Shown here piece after piece: positions 1 to 8,704 of a stretch of 64,000 bases of DNA. The DNA comes from Arthrobacter sp. C9C5 (lineage in GTDB: Bacteria > Actinomycetota > Actinomycetes > Actinomycetales > Micrococcaceae). The stretch is taken from contig NZ_JABFMX010000006.1 of NCBI RefSeq assembly GCF_013359735.1, positions 1 to 64,000 on the forward strand, in the 5' to 3' direction. The number at the start of each line of letters is the position of its first letter. Position 1 is the first letter of the stretch. The notes under the pieces were generated by a model. It worked only from the letters and a program-made list of their open reading frames with translations. It made no database searches and had not been told where the DNA came from. A program made the translations under genes and the position numbers.

Positions 1-54
1 AGCGCCGATGGTACTGCACCCGGGAGGGTGTGGGAGAGTAGGTCACCGCCGGAC
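1..54 (+). rRNA. rrf: 5S ribosomal RNA, 3' end (partial)
   Basis: The first bases read as the 3' half of an actinobacterial 5S rRNA (GATGGTACTGC, then GGGAGAGTAGGTCACCGCC). The 5' part lies outside the window. A long hairpin follows 12 nt later, so this is the end of a ribosomal RNA operon transcribed rightward. Confidence 0.9.
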
Positions 55-66
55 ATACATTAGGTC

Positions 67-98
67 GAGAGCCTCCAACCACCAGGTTGGAGGCTCTC
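67..98 (+). terminator. rRNA operon terminator hairpin
   Basis: A 14-bp perfect stem (67-80 with 85-98, 4-nt loop) lies directly downstream of the 5S rRNA. It is a typical strong stem for ending rRNA transcription. Bases 99-342 hold no gene that I can support. Confidence 0.85.
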
Positions 99-342
99 CC
101 CCTTTAACCCCCAAACCACCCGCCACGTACCCTCCCTCAGCAGCGGCCCGCGCACCGCCGATCCTCCCGCAGCACCGGCAGGGACGTCACCAACGCTCCC
201 GCGCAACCTGCGCCTATAGCGGGAATCCTCCCGCGCAACCCGCGCCACACGCGCACCGCATTAGGGCCGTCGGAATCGGTCAGAGGTGAGGGAGCATCAG
301 GTAGGGGCGGGAATACCTGGCGTGCGGCCCCTTGTAGAGTTG

Positions 343-834
343 ATGACCATGGACAATCTCTTCAGTCACCCCGCAGCCGCCCCGGAGCCCGGCGGGGAGG
401 ACGCCCTGGAACCGGTGGTGTGTACTGTCGTCGTCCCGGGCGCCGTCGCGAGGGCCTTTATGGGCTTTACCGAGCACACGCACCTCTGGTGGCCGCTCGA
501 GGGTCACAGTGTCTACGGGCAGGGCTCCTACGTGGAGTTCGAAGAGAACCTCATTCTTGAGACCGCAGACGACGGCCGGACCGCCATCTGGGGGTCCATC
601 GATGACTGGCAGCCACCACTGTCCTTCCACGCAAGTTGGCACCCGGGATCCCAAGCCCTGTGGTCCACTGAACTGAGGGTTGCTTTCCGTGCGGTGGAGG
701 ATGGCACTGAGGTCCGCGTCGTCCACGGGGGATGGGAAGGGGCTAAGGAGCCGGCAACCACCCGCGCCGAGTATGCGGCCGGTTGGCCGGACGTGCTCGA
801 TCGCTTTGTGCGGTTCATGGGTGGGCCAGCGTAG
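343..834 (+). CDS. SRPBCC/START-like (AHSA1-type) domain protein
   Basis: The 163-residue product has the layout of a small SRPBCC (Bet v1-like) protein. It begins with a strand rich in Val (EPVVCTVVVPG), followed by AFMGFTEHTHLWWPLEG, a central beta region and a C-terminal helix (YAAGWPDVLDRFVRFMG). Such proteins bind hydrophobic ligands or act as stress-related ATPase regulators; no specific role can be given here. ATG at 343 is followed by a second in-frame ATG at 349, and neither has a clear Shine-Dalgarno. The upstream in-frame start at 286 lacks family-like sequence and was not used. The gene stands alone, convergent with the kinase gene that ends at 924. Confidence 0.75.
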   Translation: MTMDNLFSHPAAAPEPGGEDALEPVVCTVVVPGAVARAFMGFTEHTHLWWPLEGHSVYGQGSYVEFEENLILETADDGRTAIWGSIDDWQPPLSFHASWHPGSQALWSTELRVAFRAVEDGTEVRVVHGGWEGAKEPATTRAEYAAGWPDVLDRFVRFMGGPA

Positions 835-923
835 TCGTCGGCCCTGGCTTATGTCCGGGCGCGCCCAGGGAGTAAGTCGGCTGTCGGCCGGTGAACGCGA
901 CCCGACCCGTCCGGCTAAAGAGC

Positions 924-2903
924 CTACGAGTTCTCGCGGGACGTGATTGCGAAGCTCGGGGACTGAAGCTCGGTGAAATTCCCGACACTGGCGCGCACCG
1001 TGCACTGAGGTGTGATTTGAAGGGCCGTTACGGTGAGCCCGGAGCTGTCGACTGCCAGGGCCCCGCCGCAGCCGTCGGAGAATCTCAGACCCTTTTCGCC
1101 GTCGGACACGGAATCCAGCATCTGCGACGGTTTCCCCGAAGCGGGGCTGACGTACAGCGGGTTCAGCTCATCGGCGCCGCTGGCCCACACCGGCACCAAC
1201 GTGATCCGGAGCGGGCTCGGCGTGACGACCCGCGTAGGAGTGTGCACTTCGACCCCCGTCAGGCGCTGGACCGGATAGGAGGTGCCCTTGACGGCCGGGT
1301 CCTGAGTCGCGGCCGTTGTCGCCTCCGAACCGGCACGCAGCCATGCGTCGAACGACTTCTGGTCCCCGGGCGAGACAGGCACTGTGGCGGTCACCTCGGC
1401 TCGTCCTCCCGCCGGGATCTTCAACCCGGAAAGCCGCCAGCCGCACTCGACGTCGAGACCGGTCAGCGAGGCCTGGTTCCGGCTCACCGAGGCACCGCTC
1501 CAAGTGACCGCCGGGCACGCTTCGCCGGCGACCAGACCCGGGACTATCTCAAGGAACTCACCCGACAGTGGCGCCTTCTGCGCGGAGTAGGTAATGGTCA
1601 GGCGGACCTGACCGGAAGACGGCTCGTAGCTTGCGGCCCGCGAGATTGTCAGGCCGGTCGGCAGGGCTGTGCCCTGAAGTTGCGTGCTCAGCTGGGCGCC
1701 GGCGCCGCCGTTGGCCTGTGGCTGGTCCGCGGGGGCAAGCACCGCGAAGCCTCCCACCATGGCCACCAGCAGGAGCGCTGCGGAACCGGCAAGAATCATT
1801 GCCTTCCGGGTCCGCCAGAACGGAACGGTGTCCGTGCCGTCTTCAGACCTGACGTCCGGTGTCGTTGGGACTTCGCGGCGCGGAATGGAACGGACGATCG
1901 TTGCGCTGCCCGCCTCGCCCAGCTCCGGGGCGTCCTGGCCGGCGTCCGCTGCCGGTGCCGCGGCGAAGGCCTCGAGCTCCGAATCCGAGAAGGCGCCGCG
2001 GACAACAGTGGCGGGGCGTTCGACGTCGGTGAAGTCCTCCGGCGCCTCGGAGCGGGCCATGGCTTCTGCACCGTCTACTGAGGGGAGGAGTCGCCGAAGG
2101 GTAGCGGCGGCCTCGCGCGCCGTCGGGCGTTGGTCGGGTTCCTTCGAGAGTAATGCGTCCAGTATCTGCCAGAGCGGGTCTGCCACCGGAATCCGAGGCG
2201 GGCGAGACGACACATGGCGGTAGGCGACGCTGAAGTCTGTCCCGGGTCCAGCGAAGGGGGTCCGCCCGGCGAGGAGTTCGTAGAGCAGCACGCCGGTGGA
2301 GTACACATCGCCTGGCGGGCCTGAGCGGCCTTGGCTGATAAGTTCGGGCGGCATGTACTGCGGTGTGCCGATCAAGCCTGTGGTCTGTCGGATCCTCTCG
2401 CCCACCACGTCGGCTATGCCGAAGTCCGAGACCCGCACGTCTCCCGGACCCCACTCGGCCCAGGGGCGGGCGAGGAGCACGTTGTCCGGCTTGATATCCC
2501 GGTGGGTGACGCCGCGGGAGTGTGCCAAGGCCAGCGCATCGTAAACCTCGGCCGCCACCGTGAGCGCGTCCGCCGGGCGCAGGGGGCCGGTCGCCTGCAC
2601 CACGTCCCGGAGCGAGCCGCCGGCTACATAGTCCATCACGATGGCCAAGCGGGAGCCTTCCACCACCATGTCCCGGACCGTGACGATGTGAGAGTCCTGC
2701 AGCCCGAGGAGCACGGACCGCTCCCGGACGAAGCGTTCCACGAGCGAGGGATCGTCGGCGTGCTCGGGACGCAGGACCTTGGCGGCAAAGGTCGCGCCGT
2801 CAGCCGAAGTGACCGTCCAGACTTCGCCGACGGCACCCGAGCCCACCCGATCGCCGAATCGGTAGGACGCTCCCAGCGCCTGACCCGTCTGTGCGAATTG
2901 CAT
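924..2903 (-). CDS. Transmembrane serine/threonine protein kinase of the type VII-like cluster
   Basis: The product is 659 residues. A Hanks-type kinase domain occupies about 12-275, with a Gly loop (GSGAVG, 21-26), the ATP lysine in AAKVL (42), the catalytic loop HRDIKPDN (134-141), DFG (160-162) and PPE. All catalytic residues are present. A Pro/acid-rich linker follows, then one membrane helix (about 368-390) and a ~270-residue outer domain that does not look like PASTA repeats. Two linker motifs, PATVVR (about 297-302) and SATIVR (about 333-338), resemble phosphothreonine ligands for FHA domains. ATG at 2903 follows a GGAG box; the open frame extends upstream to 3215 but overlaps the ATPase gene and has no kinase-like sequence there. 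It is the last gene of the leftward operon, 77 nt after the FHA-FtsK ATPase. Confidence 0.9.
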   Translation of the reverse strand: MQFAQTGQALGASYRFGDRVGSGAVGEVWTVTSADGATFAAKVLRPEHADDPSLVERFVRERSVLLGLQDSHIVTVRDMVVEGSRLAIVMDYVAGGSLRDVVQATGPLRPADALTVAAEVYDALALAHSRGVTHRDIKPDNVLLARPWAEWGPGDVRVSDFGIADVVGERIRQTTGLIGTPQYMPPELISQGRSGPPGDVYSTGVLLYELLAGRTPFAGPGTDFSVAYRHVSSRPPRIPVADPLWQILDALLSKEPDQRPTAREAAATLRRLLPSVDGAEAMARSEAPEDFTDVERPATVVRGAFSDSELEAFAAAPAADAGQDAPELGEAGSATIVRSIPRREVPTTPDVRSEDGTDTVPFWRTRKAMILAGSAALLLVAMVGGFAVLAPADQPQANGGAGAQLSTQLQGTALPTGLTISRAASYEPSSGQVRLTITYSAQKAPLSGEFLEIVPGLVAGEACPAVTWSGASVSRNQASLTGLDVECGWRLSGLKIPAGGRAEVTATVPVSPGDQKSFDAWLRAGSEATTAATQDPAVKGTSYPVQRLTGVEVHTPTRVVTPSPLRITLVPVWASGADELNPLYVSPASGKPSQMLDSVSDGEKGLRFSDGCGGALAVDSSGLTVTALQITPQCTVRASVGNFTELQSPSFAITSRENS

Positions 2904-2980
2904 TCCGTATTCTCCAACGCTGTCGATCTGGTTCCCGCTCCGGGCGGCTGGTTCATGTTCACGGGCTGCCGCCCGCCGGG

Positions 2981-5900
2981 TCAATCCCCGGTGCTGATGG
3001 ACTGGATCAGGGACATCTGGCCGCCCACCCCCAGATAGCCGCGCCCGGCGGTCATGGCAACGGGGGACCGCCGCGGGAGCGTCGCACCCAGCAGTTCGCC
3101 GTCGTAATTCACGTCCGGCTGCAGAAGGACGCCCAGCCGGGACTTGCGGACCGTCTTGGTCCAGTGGCTGTAGAGCCCGCGCAGGTCTGCTGCCCGTCCG
3201 GCGGCGATGACGCACAGGCCTGGCTGCCCGGATGACACAATGCCCGCGATGGATTGATCAGCGTCCTCGAAGCGCTCGGCGTCGTCAATCAGCAGGAATA
3301 CCGCGCCCCGCTCCAGCCGGAGCGAGGCCACCAGCGCGGGTACCTCGTCAGCGCCCACAGCGACCCGGTCGAAGTCCGAAGAAGCCAGCGGCGAGCGGCG
3401 GTCACAGATGGCCCACACCTGCGCCGGGCCACGAGCTGTGGCGGCGCCGCGGACGGCTGCCGCAATGGCGAGCAGGAGGGTGGACTTACCCGAACGGGCG
3501 GGCCCGGCGACCAAAGCATGCTCACCCTCGTAGATCTCGAGGAACGCCGGGGAGAGGTCCGCCTCCTGCATCCCCACCGGGACGTGCCACGGCTCGGCAT
3601 CCAGGCGGGGTTCCACGCCCAGCTCCGGCAACGTGACGCTGGCGGGCAGACGCCGGATGGCCTGCGACTTAGCCGGCGCATCGGCCCAGCGGTGCCGTAC
3701 GAGTTCCACTGCGGCCTCGACGCCGATGCCCGGAGTCGCCACGTGCATCTGCAGCGAGGTGCGCGGATCCACGCAGCGGCCGGGAAGCGGAGCGGGGATT
3801 TCCTTGCCGCGGACACCCAGCGAGGAGTAGTCGTAGGCGTCCGCCAGCCGGAAGAGCCACCTCTGCAGCGTCACCTCGTTCATGGCCGAGGGCACCGCCT
3901 TGGCGCGTGTGGTGGTGACCGCGAAGGACAGCCCCAACGCCGGACCGTCCGCATAGGCGCGGAACAACAGCGCCAGCAGCTGCTGGCCCTCAAAGTCCTG
4001 GAACTCATCGCGCAGCGAGGCCAGCCCGTCCACCAGCAGCACGGCGCGGCGGTGCCGGCCCGGATTCGCGCGGCGGCTCTCCAACTCGGTACTCAGGTGC
4101 CGCAGGAAGCGGGCCTGCTGTTCCTTGGCGCCGGCGCCGGTTCCCACATAAGCCGCCGTGTGCGGCAGCGCAGCCAGCGGTTCCAATTCGCGGGAGCCCA
4201 TGTCGAGGATCATCAGGTCCAGCTCGGACGGATCGATGTCCTTCGCGAGGGTCAGTGCGATCGATGCAAGCGCCGTGCTTGTGCCGGAGCCGGCCACGCC
4301 CATGAGCATCAGGTTCCCGACGGATAGGTCCCACCCAGCCGCGGACTGGCGCTGCAGTTCCGGTTCGTCCACGACGGCCACCAGAACCGAGGAGCCTTGG
4401 ACGGCACCCGCCTTCGGCAAAGCAGGGAGTTCACGTTGCAGGGGTGAATCGGCCGGTGCTTCGCGGTGGGCGGCGTCCGTTGGCGCCAGGAACCCGTCCA
4501 GCTCTACCCGTTCGCCCAAGGCCTCGGGCCAGACCTGCCGTGGCGGGGCGTAGCCTGCCTCGGCATTGGCCACGACAATCGCATCGATGAGCAGGTCCAG
4601 GTCGTTCCCGTCCGCTGCCGCAGCACGCGGCCTAGGGGCGGGCGCCGGGACGCCGAACTGGCGTATCTCCCGCACGTCCACGGCTGGCCCGCCGCCGAGC
4701 TGCGCCTGCCCGGTCACGAGGGCAGTCTGCACCGGAGTGATCTCGTCCTGGCCCAGTTTCACGAAGGCGCGGCCCATCTGGGCCCGGCCAATCGCCGACG
4801 CGGCGGGTACACCGATGACATTGGTGGAATCGTCGCGGCTTTGCACGCGCAAGGCCACCCGGAGGTTCGTATTCGCGAGGATGTCGTCACTGACGACTCC
4901 CGCCGGGCGCTGTGTTGCCAGGATCATGTGCACCCCCAAGGTCCGGCCGACGGCGCCTACGCTCACGAGTGCCTTGAGCACGTCCGGAAAGTCCTTGGCC
5001 AGCATGGCAAACTCGTCGATCACCAGCAGCAGCCTCGGCATGGGCTCAGCCGGGTTCGTCGCCAGGTAGGCGTCCAGGTTGTCGATGCCCTCGCCGGCTG
5101 CGGCGAAGATCCGCTGGCGCCGCTCCATCTCCGCCTCCAGCGCACGGAGGGCCCGGTCCGCGAGCTGTTCGTCCAGGTTGGAAATAGTGCCGATCGTGTG
5201 CGGCAGGCGTTCGCAGGCCTTGAAGGCGGCGCCGCCCTTGAAGTCGACGAGGATGAAGTTCAACCGGGTCGGATCGTTGCGTGCCGCGAGGCCGGCCACG
5301 AGCGAGCGGAGGAATTCGGACTTGCCGGAACCGGTGGTGCCGCCGACCAGGCCGTGCGGTCCATCCTTGACCAGGTCCAAGGTCAGGGTGCCGGCCTCGC
5401 CGGTGCCGATCGGCGTGGACACGCCGGTGGGGGACTGCCACAGGCGACGGATTGTGGCCGGATCGGGGAGGTCGAAGCCAAGGAGTCCGGGCAGCCGCAC
5501 CAGCGAGGGCAGCGAGGCGCCGGGAACGCTCAGCTCCGGATCCTCGAAATGTGCAACCCGCATGGCGCAGCGCAGGGCCGCCTCCTGGTCCAGGCCGGCC
5601 AGAATGACGTCCTCAACGCGGGTCAGGTCCTCGGGCTGGTAGACCGTGGCTGCAGCGTCCGTACCCACCGTGATGATCGACGTACAGGCTGCCGGCAACT
5701 GCTCCTCGGAGGTTGCAATGACGATGCCGGCCACCCGGGACGGGCGCTGCTGCGCACTGGTGTGGACCCCGGGCGTCGAGCGGCCCGTCCCGAGCAGCGC
5801 GCGGGCCGGTGCGTCCCGGCCCTCCGTGAGCACCTCGGAATCCAGCACAACCAGCAGCGCGGGTGTGGGGAGCTCCTGCACGTCGTCTTTGAGCGCACGC

Positions 5901-7297
5901 AATATGGCAACGCTGGTCTCACGGTGCGCCGACATCCAGCGCTCGCCGGTACTGCTGCCGGCCTGGCGGGTGTGCGGCAGCCACGAGGCCCACTCCCACT
6001 CGTCGGCGCGCCCTGCGTCGCAGAATACCCCGACGGTCAGATCCGCGGGACCCACGTGCACTGCGGCCTGGGTCAGGAGGGATCGCGCAAGCGCCAGAGC
6101 CCCCTCCCTCGGGCCCACAATGCCCACCACCCCGGCGTCGGTCAGGTCCACAAGCACAGGGGCAGCCTGCAGCCGCGCTGCGGCAAGCGAGTCCTTTACC
6201 TTCTCGTCCAGTCGGGCGCCGGCCGCTCGGTCCACCTCAGGCTGCCAGGGGACATCACCTGTGCCGGCGTGCAGGGCCAGAAAGTCATCCGCGTCCGCGC
6301 GGCGCTGCCACAAGGATGTGGCAGGCAAAGCCGGGCGTCGTGCAACCGTCGCCGGATCCGGGATCATGCGATGCCGACGGGCGGTCTCCGCCGCGGCAGC
6401 GGCACGGACCTGCTGTTCGAACTCCTCGAGTGCGCCGGCGAAGCGTTCGTCTTCTTCTTTGAGCCCGCGGGCATGTCGGCGCTTTTGCTCGAACCACATG
6501 CCGACGGCCATAACGGGGCTCAGCAGGGCGAACATCGCGAAGCGCAGGTCCCGCAGGATCAGGACCATCGCCGCCGCCATCACCAGGGGCGCCACCACCG
6601 AAATGTAGCTGAACTTGCTGGCCGGCGGGACTTCCTTCCGGCTCGGCGGAACGAGAGGCTCGCCCGCCGGGGCCCGTCCGGGGCGGGGTGGCCGGTTGAA
6701 GGGTGCGGTCCCCGCCGGTGTGAGGTTGTGCAAGCTGCCGGGCGCCGGAGCCGGCGTCTCCTCCAGGGACCGGCGCAAAAGAAGCACCGTGCCGCCGGCC
6801 GTGATCGTGGCGGTTTCGGTGACCACAACCCCGTCCTCGCCAACTTGCTGGCCGTTGACGAGGGTGCCGTTGGTGGAGCCGCTATCAATTACCCGCACCC
6901 CGTCTTCCTCGCGGCGCAGGCGGCAGTGGTCCCAGGACGCGCTCTCGGTGGGAAGGCTCAAATCGGCGTGCGGCGATCGGCCGATGAGCATCTCACGGCC
7001 TTGCGGCATGTCGACCACGGCGCCGGCTTGCTCGCCGCCGGCGAACGTCAGGCTCCAGCCGCGCACCCTCTCCGGGGTCTGCCAGGGCGCCCGCGAGACC
7101 CGGCTGCCTTCCAAGATGATCAGCTCGGAGAAAGGCGTCGATCCACGCACCTCGGCCTCGTTGAGGAACACTGTCTCCTCAGGGGCCAGCCGCGGGCCGC
7201 CCGCGGCCGCCACGAAGTCCGCCAGTGTGGTAGCCGGCGCGGCCTGAGCCACTTCGCACTCAAAACGGCGTTCGTCCAGGTCGATCAGCACACGCAC
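2981..7297 (-). CDS. FHA-FtsK/SpoIIIE ATPase, EssC/EccC-like type VII secretion motor
   Basis: The 1,438-residue protein begins with a short ubiquitin-like stretch and an FHA domain (about 85-175; GRSPHADLSLP, SWDHCRLRR, DSGSTNGTLVNG). Two adjacent membrane helices lie near 228-265. Three tandem FtsK/SpoIIIE ATPase modules follow, with P-loops GGTTGSGKS (about 652), GVAGSGTST (about 1000) and GPARSGKST (about 1262). The first also has a Walker B (LLLVIDEF, about 759) and the ATQRP motif. FHA-TM-TM-FtsK x3 is the architecture of EssC/EccC, the motor that exports WXG100 proteins and their partners. Module 2 has Thr in place of the P-loop Lys, suggesting weakened nucleotide use. The GTG at 7297 has an AAGGAG box 7 nt upstream. 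The neighbouring kinase and WXG100 gene fit this role. Confidence 0.93.
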   Translation of the reverse strand: MRVLIDLDERRFECEVAQAAPATTLADFVAAAGGPRLAPEETVFLNEAEVRGSTPFSELIILEGSRVSRAPWQTPERVRGWSLTFAGGEQAGAVVDMPQGREMLIGRSPHADLSLPTESASWDHCRLRREEDGVRVIDSGSTNGTLVNGQQVGEDGVVVTETATITAGGTVLLLRRSLEETPAPAPGSLHNLTPAGTAPFNRPPRPGRAPAGEPLVPPSRKEVPPASKFSYISVVAPLVMAAAMVLILRDLRFAMFALLSPVMAVGMWFEQKRRHARGLKEEDERFAGALEEFEQQVRAAAAAETARRHRMIPDPATVARRPALPATSLWQRRADADDFLALHAGTGDVPWQPEVDRAAGARLDEKVKDSLAAARLQAAPVLVDLTDAGVVGIVGPREGALALARSLLTQAAVHVGPADLTVGVFCDAGRADEWEWASWLPHTRQAGSSTGERWMSAHRETSVAILRALKDDVQELPTPALLVVLDSEVLTEGRDAPARALLGTGRSTPGVHTSAQQRPSRVAGIVIATSEEQLPAACTSIITVGTDAAATVYQPEDLTRVEDVILAGLDQEAALRCAMRVAHFEDPELSVPGASLPSLVRLPGLLGFDLPDPATIRRLWQSPTGVSTPIGTGEAGTLTLDLVKDGPHGLVGGTTGSGKSEFLRSLVAGLAARNDPTRLNFILVDFKGGAAFKACERLPHTIGTISNLDEQLADRALRALEAEMERRQRIFAAAGEGIDNLDAYLATNPAEPMPRLLLVIDEFAMLAKDFPDVLKALVSVGAVGRTLGVHMILATQRPAGVVSDDILANTNLRVALRVQSRDDSTNVIGVPAASAIGRAQMGRAFVKLGQDEITPVQTALVTGQAQLGGGPAVDVREIRQFGVPAPAPRPRAAAADGNDLDLLIDAIVVANAEAGYAPPRQVWPEALGERVELDGFLAPTDAAHREAPADSPLQRELPALPKAGAVQGSSVLVAVVDEPELQRQSAAGWDLSVGNLMLMGVAGSGTSTALASIALTLAKDIDPSELDLMILDMGSRELEPLAALPHTAAYVGTGAGAKEQQARFLRHLSTELESRRANPGRHRRAVLLVDGLASLRDEFQDFEGQQLLALLFRAYADGPALGLSFAVTTTRAKAVPSAMNEVTLQRWLFRLADAYDYSSLGVRGKEIPAPLPGRCVDPRTSLQMHVATPGIGVEAAVELVRHRWADAPAKSQAIRRLPASVTLPELGVEPRLDAEPWHVPVGMQEADLSPAFLEIYEGEHALVAGPARSGKSTLLLAIAAAVRGAATARGPAQVWAICDRRSPLASSDFDRVAVGADEVPALVASLRLERGAVFLLIDDAERFEDADQSIAGIVSSGQPGLCVIAAGRAADLRGLYSHWTKTVRKSRLGVLLQPDVNYDGELLGATLPRRSPVAMTAGRGYLGVGGQMSLIQSISTGD

Positions 7298-7360
7298 CGC
7301 GGCGCTCCTTCTGTGGTGAGATGGTGACCCGTTCGCCCGTAGTGGGCGGGGGCAGCGTGG

Positions 7361-8704
7361 TTAGGGATTCGCCGGCGTCGGCACCCAGACGAGCCGAGGA
7401 GCATCCTCATTCTGCGGGCGGAGCCCCAGATCCTGCTGGGACGCGTAGACCGGGATGGCTTCCGCCGTGAGCGCAGTGGGGCGGGAGAAGTCCAGGGCCG
7501 GACCCGCAAGGCCGTCAGCAGGGCCGAACGCCATGGTGCGAAGTGCCGCTCCGACCTTGGCGGGGTCGCCGCTTCGGGCCGATGCGGCCGCTCGGACGAA
7601 AGCCACGATGGCGTCGTGGCTGCGTGCATCCGCGGCCCAGGCGTCGACGGAGAACGGGGCGTCGTTAGTCAAGTTCATGACCTCCGGGTCCACGGACGCC
7701 AGCCGCACGGCGGACAGGAACGCGGACATTCCGCGCCCCTGGGCGTCCTGCTGGAGAGCGGTGGCGTCTCCTCCGGCCGAGGCTATGCTGACCAGCTGCC
7801 CGGAAGCGGCGCCGTCGAGTTCGGCGAGCGTCGAAGCGAAAGCCGGGGCTGTGGCGCCGTCGGGCATGATCACGGGTACGGACACGTCGCGCGCCTGCAG
7901 GGCCTGGACCAGCCGGGCTAACCGCTGCGGGGTGGCGGCTGAGACCACCACGGCGTCCGCGGGGTTGGCTACCTTTATGGATGCCGTGCCCGCGGGGGCA
8001 TCTTTCGTCGGCGGGCGCAGCTGGTCACCGGTCCGGACGGCGGCTTCCTGGGCCAGATCGCGCACCTCGTTGAAGTCGGCGAGGTTCAGGGTCTGCGAGA
8101 TCCCGACGGAGGTGTGGCTCCCGCCGCCGTCGTTGACCAGCAACACCCTCTTCTTGCCGCTCAGCGCCGCTCGAAGGGCGGCTTGCACGGACGAGCCGGA
8201 GGGGCCCGTCGTCCAGGTGGCCTGACCGGGATTCGACGGTTCGGCGTAGGGAAGGATCACCGGCAGGCCAATATCCTCGGCGGTCTTGGCCGCAGCCCGG
8301 GCCTGGGAACCCGTGGTCGCGACGATAATCCCGGAGACTCCCTGTTTGGCGAGGGTCTGCACGGCGGCGCGCGCGCCGCCGTCCGTGCCTTGGTCGTTCT
8401 GGGCGGAGAGGGCGACGTCAGCGCCTCCCCGGGAAAAGCGCTGTGCGGCGACGACAGTGCCCTGTGCCGCCTGGTTGTACGCGGAACCCGGTTCGCCGGA
8501 CCGGCCCAGCGTGAGGACGACGCCGAGGGAGAAGTCCTTCGGCAGGCCCTCCGCCTTCAGCGCCACGGGGACCGTCGCGGCTACCGGATCCGGCCGCGGT
8601 GCGTCACTGGTCCGGCTCAGAGTGATGATGACGGCGAGCGACGCCATAAGGACGACGGCGGCACCGGCAGCGAGCAGGGTTGTGAGCCGGGCACGGGGGC
8701 TCAT
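7361..8704 (-). CDS. Membrane-anchored type I periplasmic-binding-fold protein
   Basis: The 447-residue product starts with a hydrophobic segment (about 8-30) lacking a lipobox Cys, so it is probably an uncleaved anchor. The outer part resembles the Leu/Ile/Val-binding (Peripla_BP_6) fold: a first strand LGVVLTLGRSG, AYNQAAQGTVVAAQRF, a GVSGIIVATTGSQARAAAKTAEDIGLPVILPYA segment broken into the usual strand-helix units, and a second lobe with DAVVVSAATPQRLARLVQAL. No ABC permease or ATPase is linked. It overlaps the lipoprotein gene by 4 nt (ATGA), so the two are translationally coupled within the secretion operon. A sensor or structural role at the cell surface is inferred; transport is unlikely without partners. 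Confidence 0.75.
   Translation of the reverse strand: MSPRARLTTLLAAGAAVVLMASLAVIITLSRTSDAPRPDPVAATVPVALKAEGLPKDFSLGVVLTLGRSGEPGSAYNQAAQGTVVAAQRFSRGGADVALSAQNDQGTDGGARAAVQTLAKQGVSGIIVATTGSQARAAAKTAEDIGLPVILPYAEPSNPGQATWTTGPSGSSVQAALRAALSGKKRVLLVNDGGGSHTSVGISQTLNLADFNEVRDLAQEAAVRTGDQLRPPTKDAPAGTASIKVANPADAVVVSAATPQRLARLVQALQARDVSVPVIMPDGATAPAFASTLAELDGAASGQLVSIASAGGDATALQQDAQGRGMSAFLSAVRLASVDPEVMNLTNDAPFSVDAWAADARSHDAIVAFVRAAASARSGDPAKVGAALRTMAFGPADGLAGPALDFSRPTALTAEAIPVYASQQDLGLRPQNEDAPRLVWVPTPANP

Noticed and set aside
2904..3215. N-terminal extension of the kinase
   Set aside because: The frame overlaps the ATPase gene, lacks kinase-like sequence and the ATG at 2903 has a good ribosome binding site.
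4466..7327. 953-codon open frame on the plus strand
   Set aside because: It is antisense to the FHA-FtsK ATPase, with no domain and a composition typical of reverse-frame shadows in high-GC DNA.
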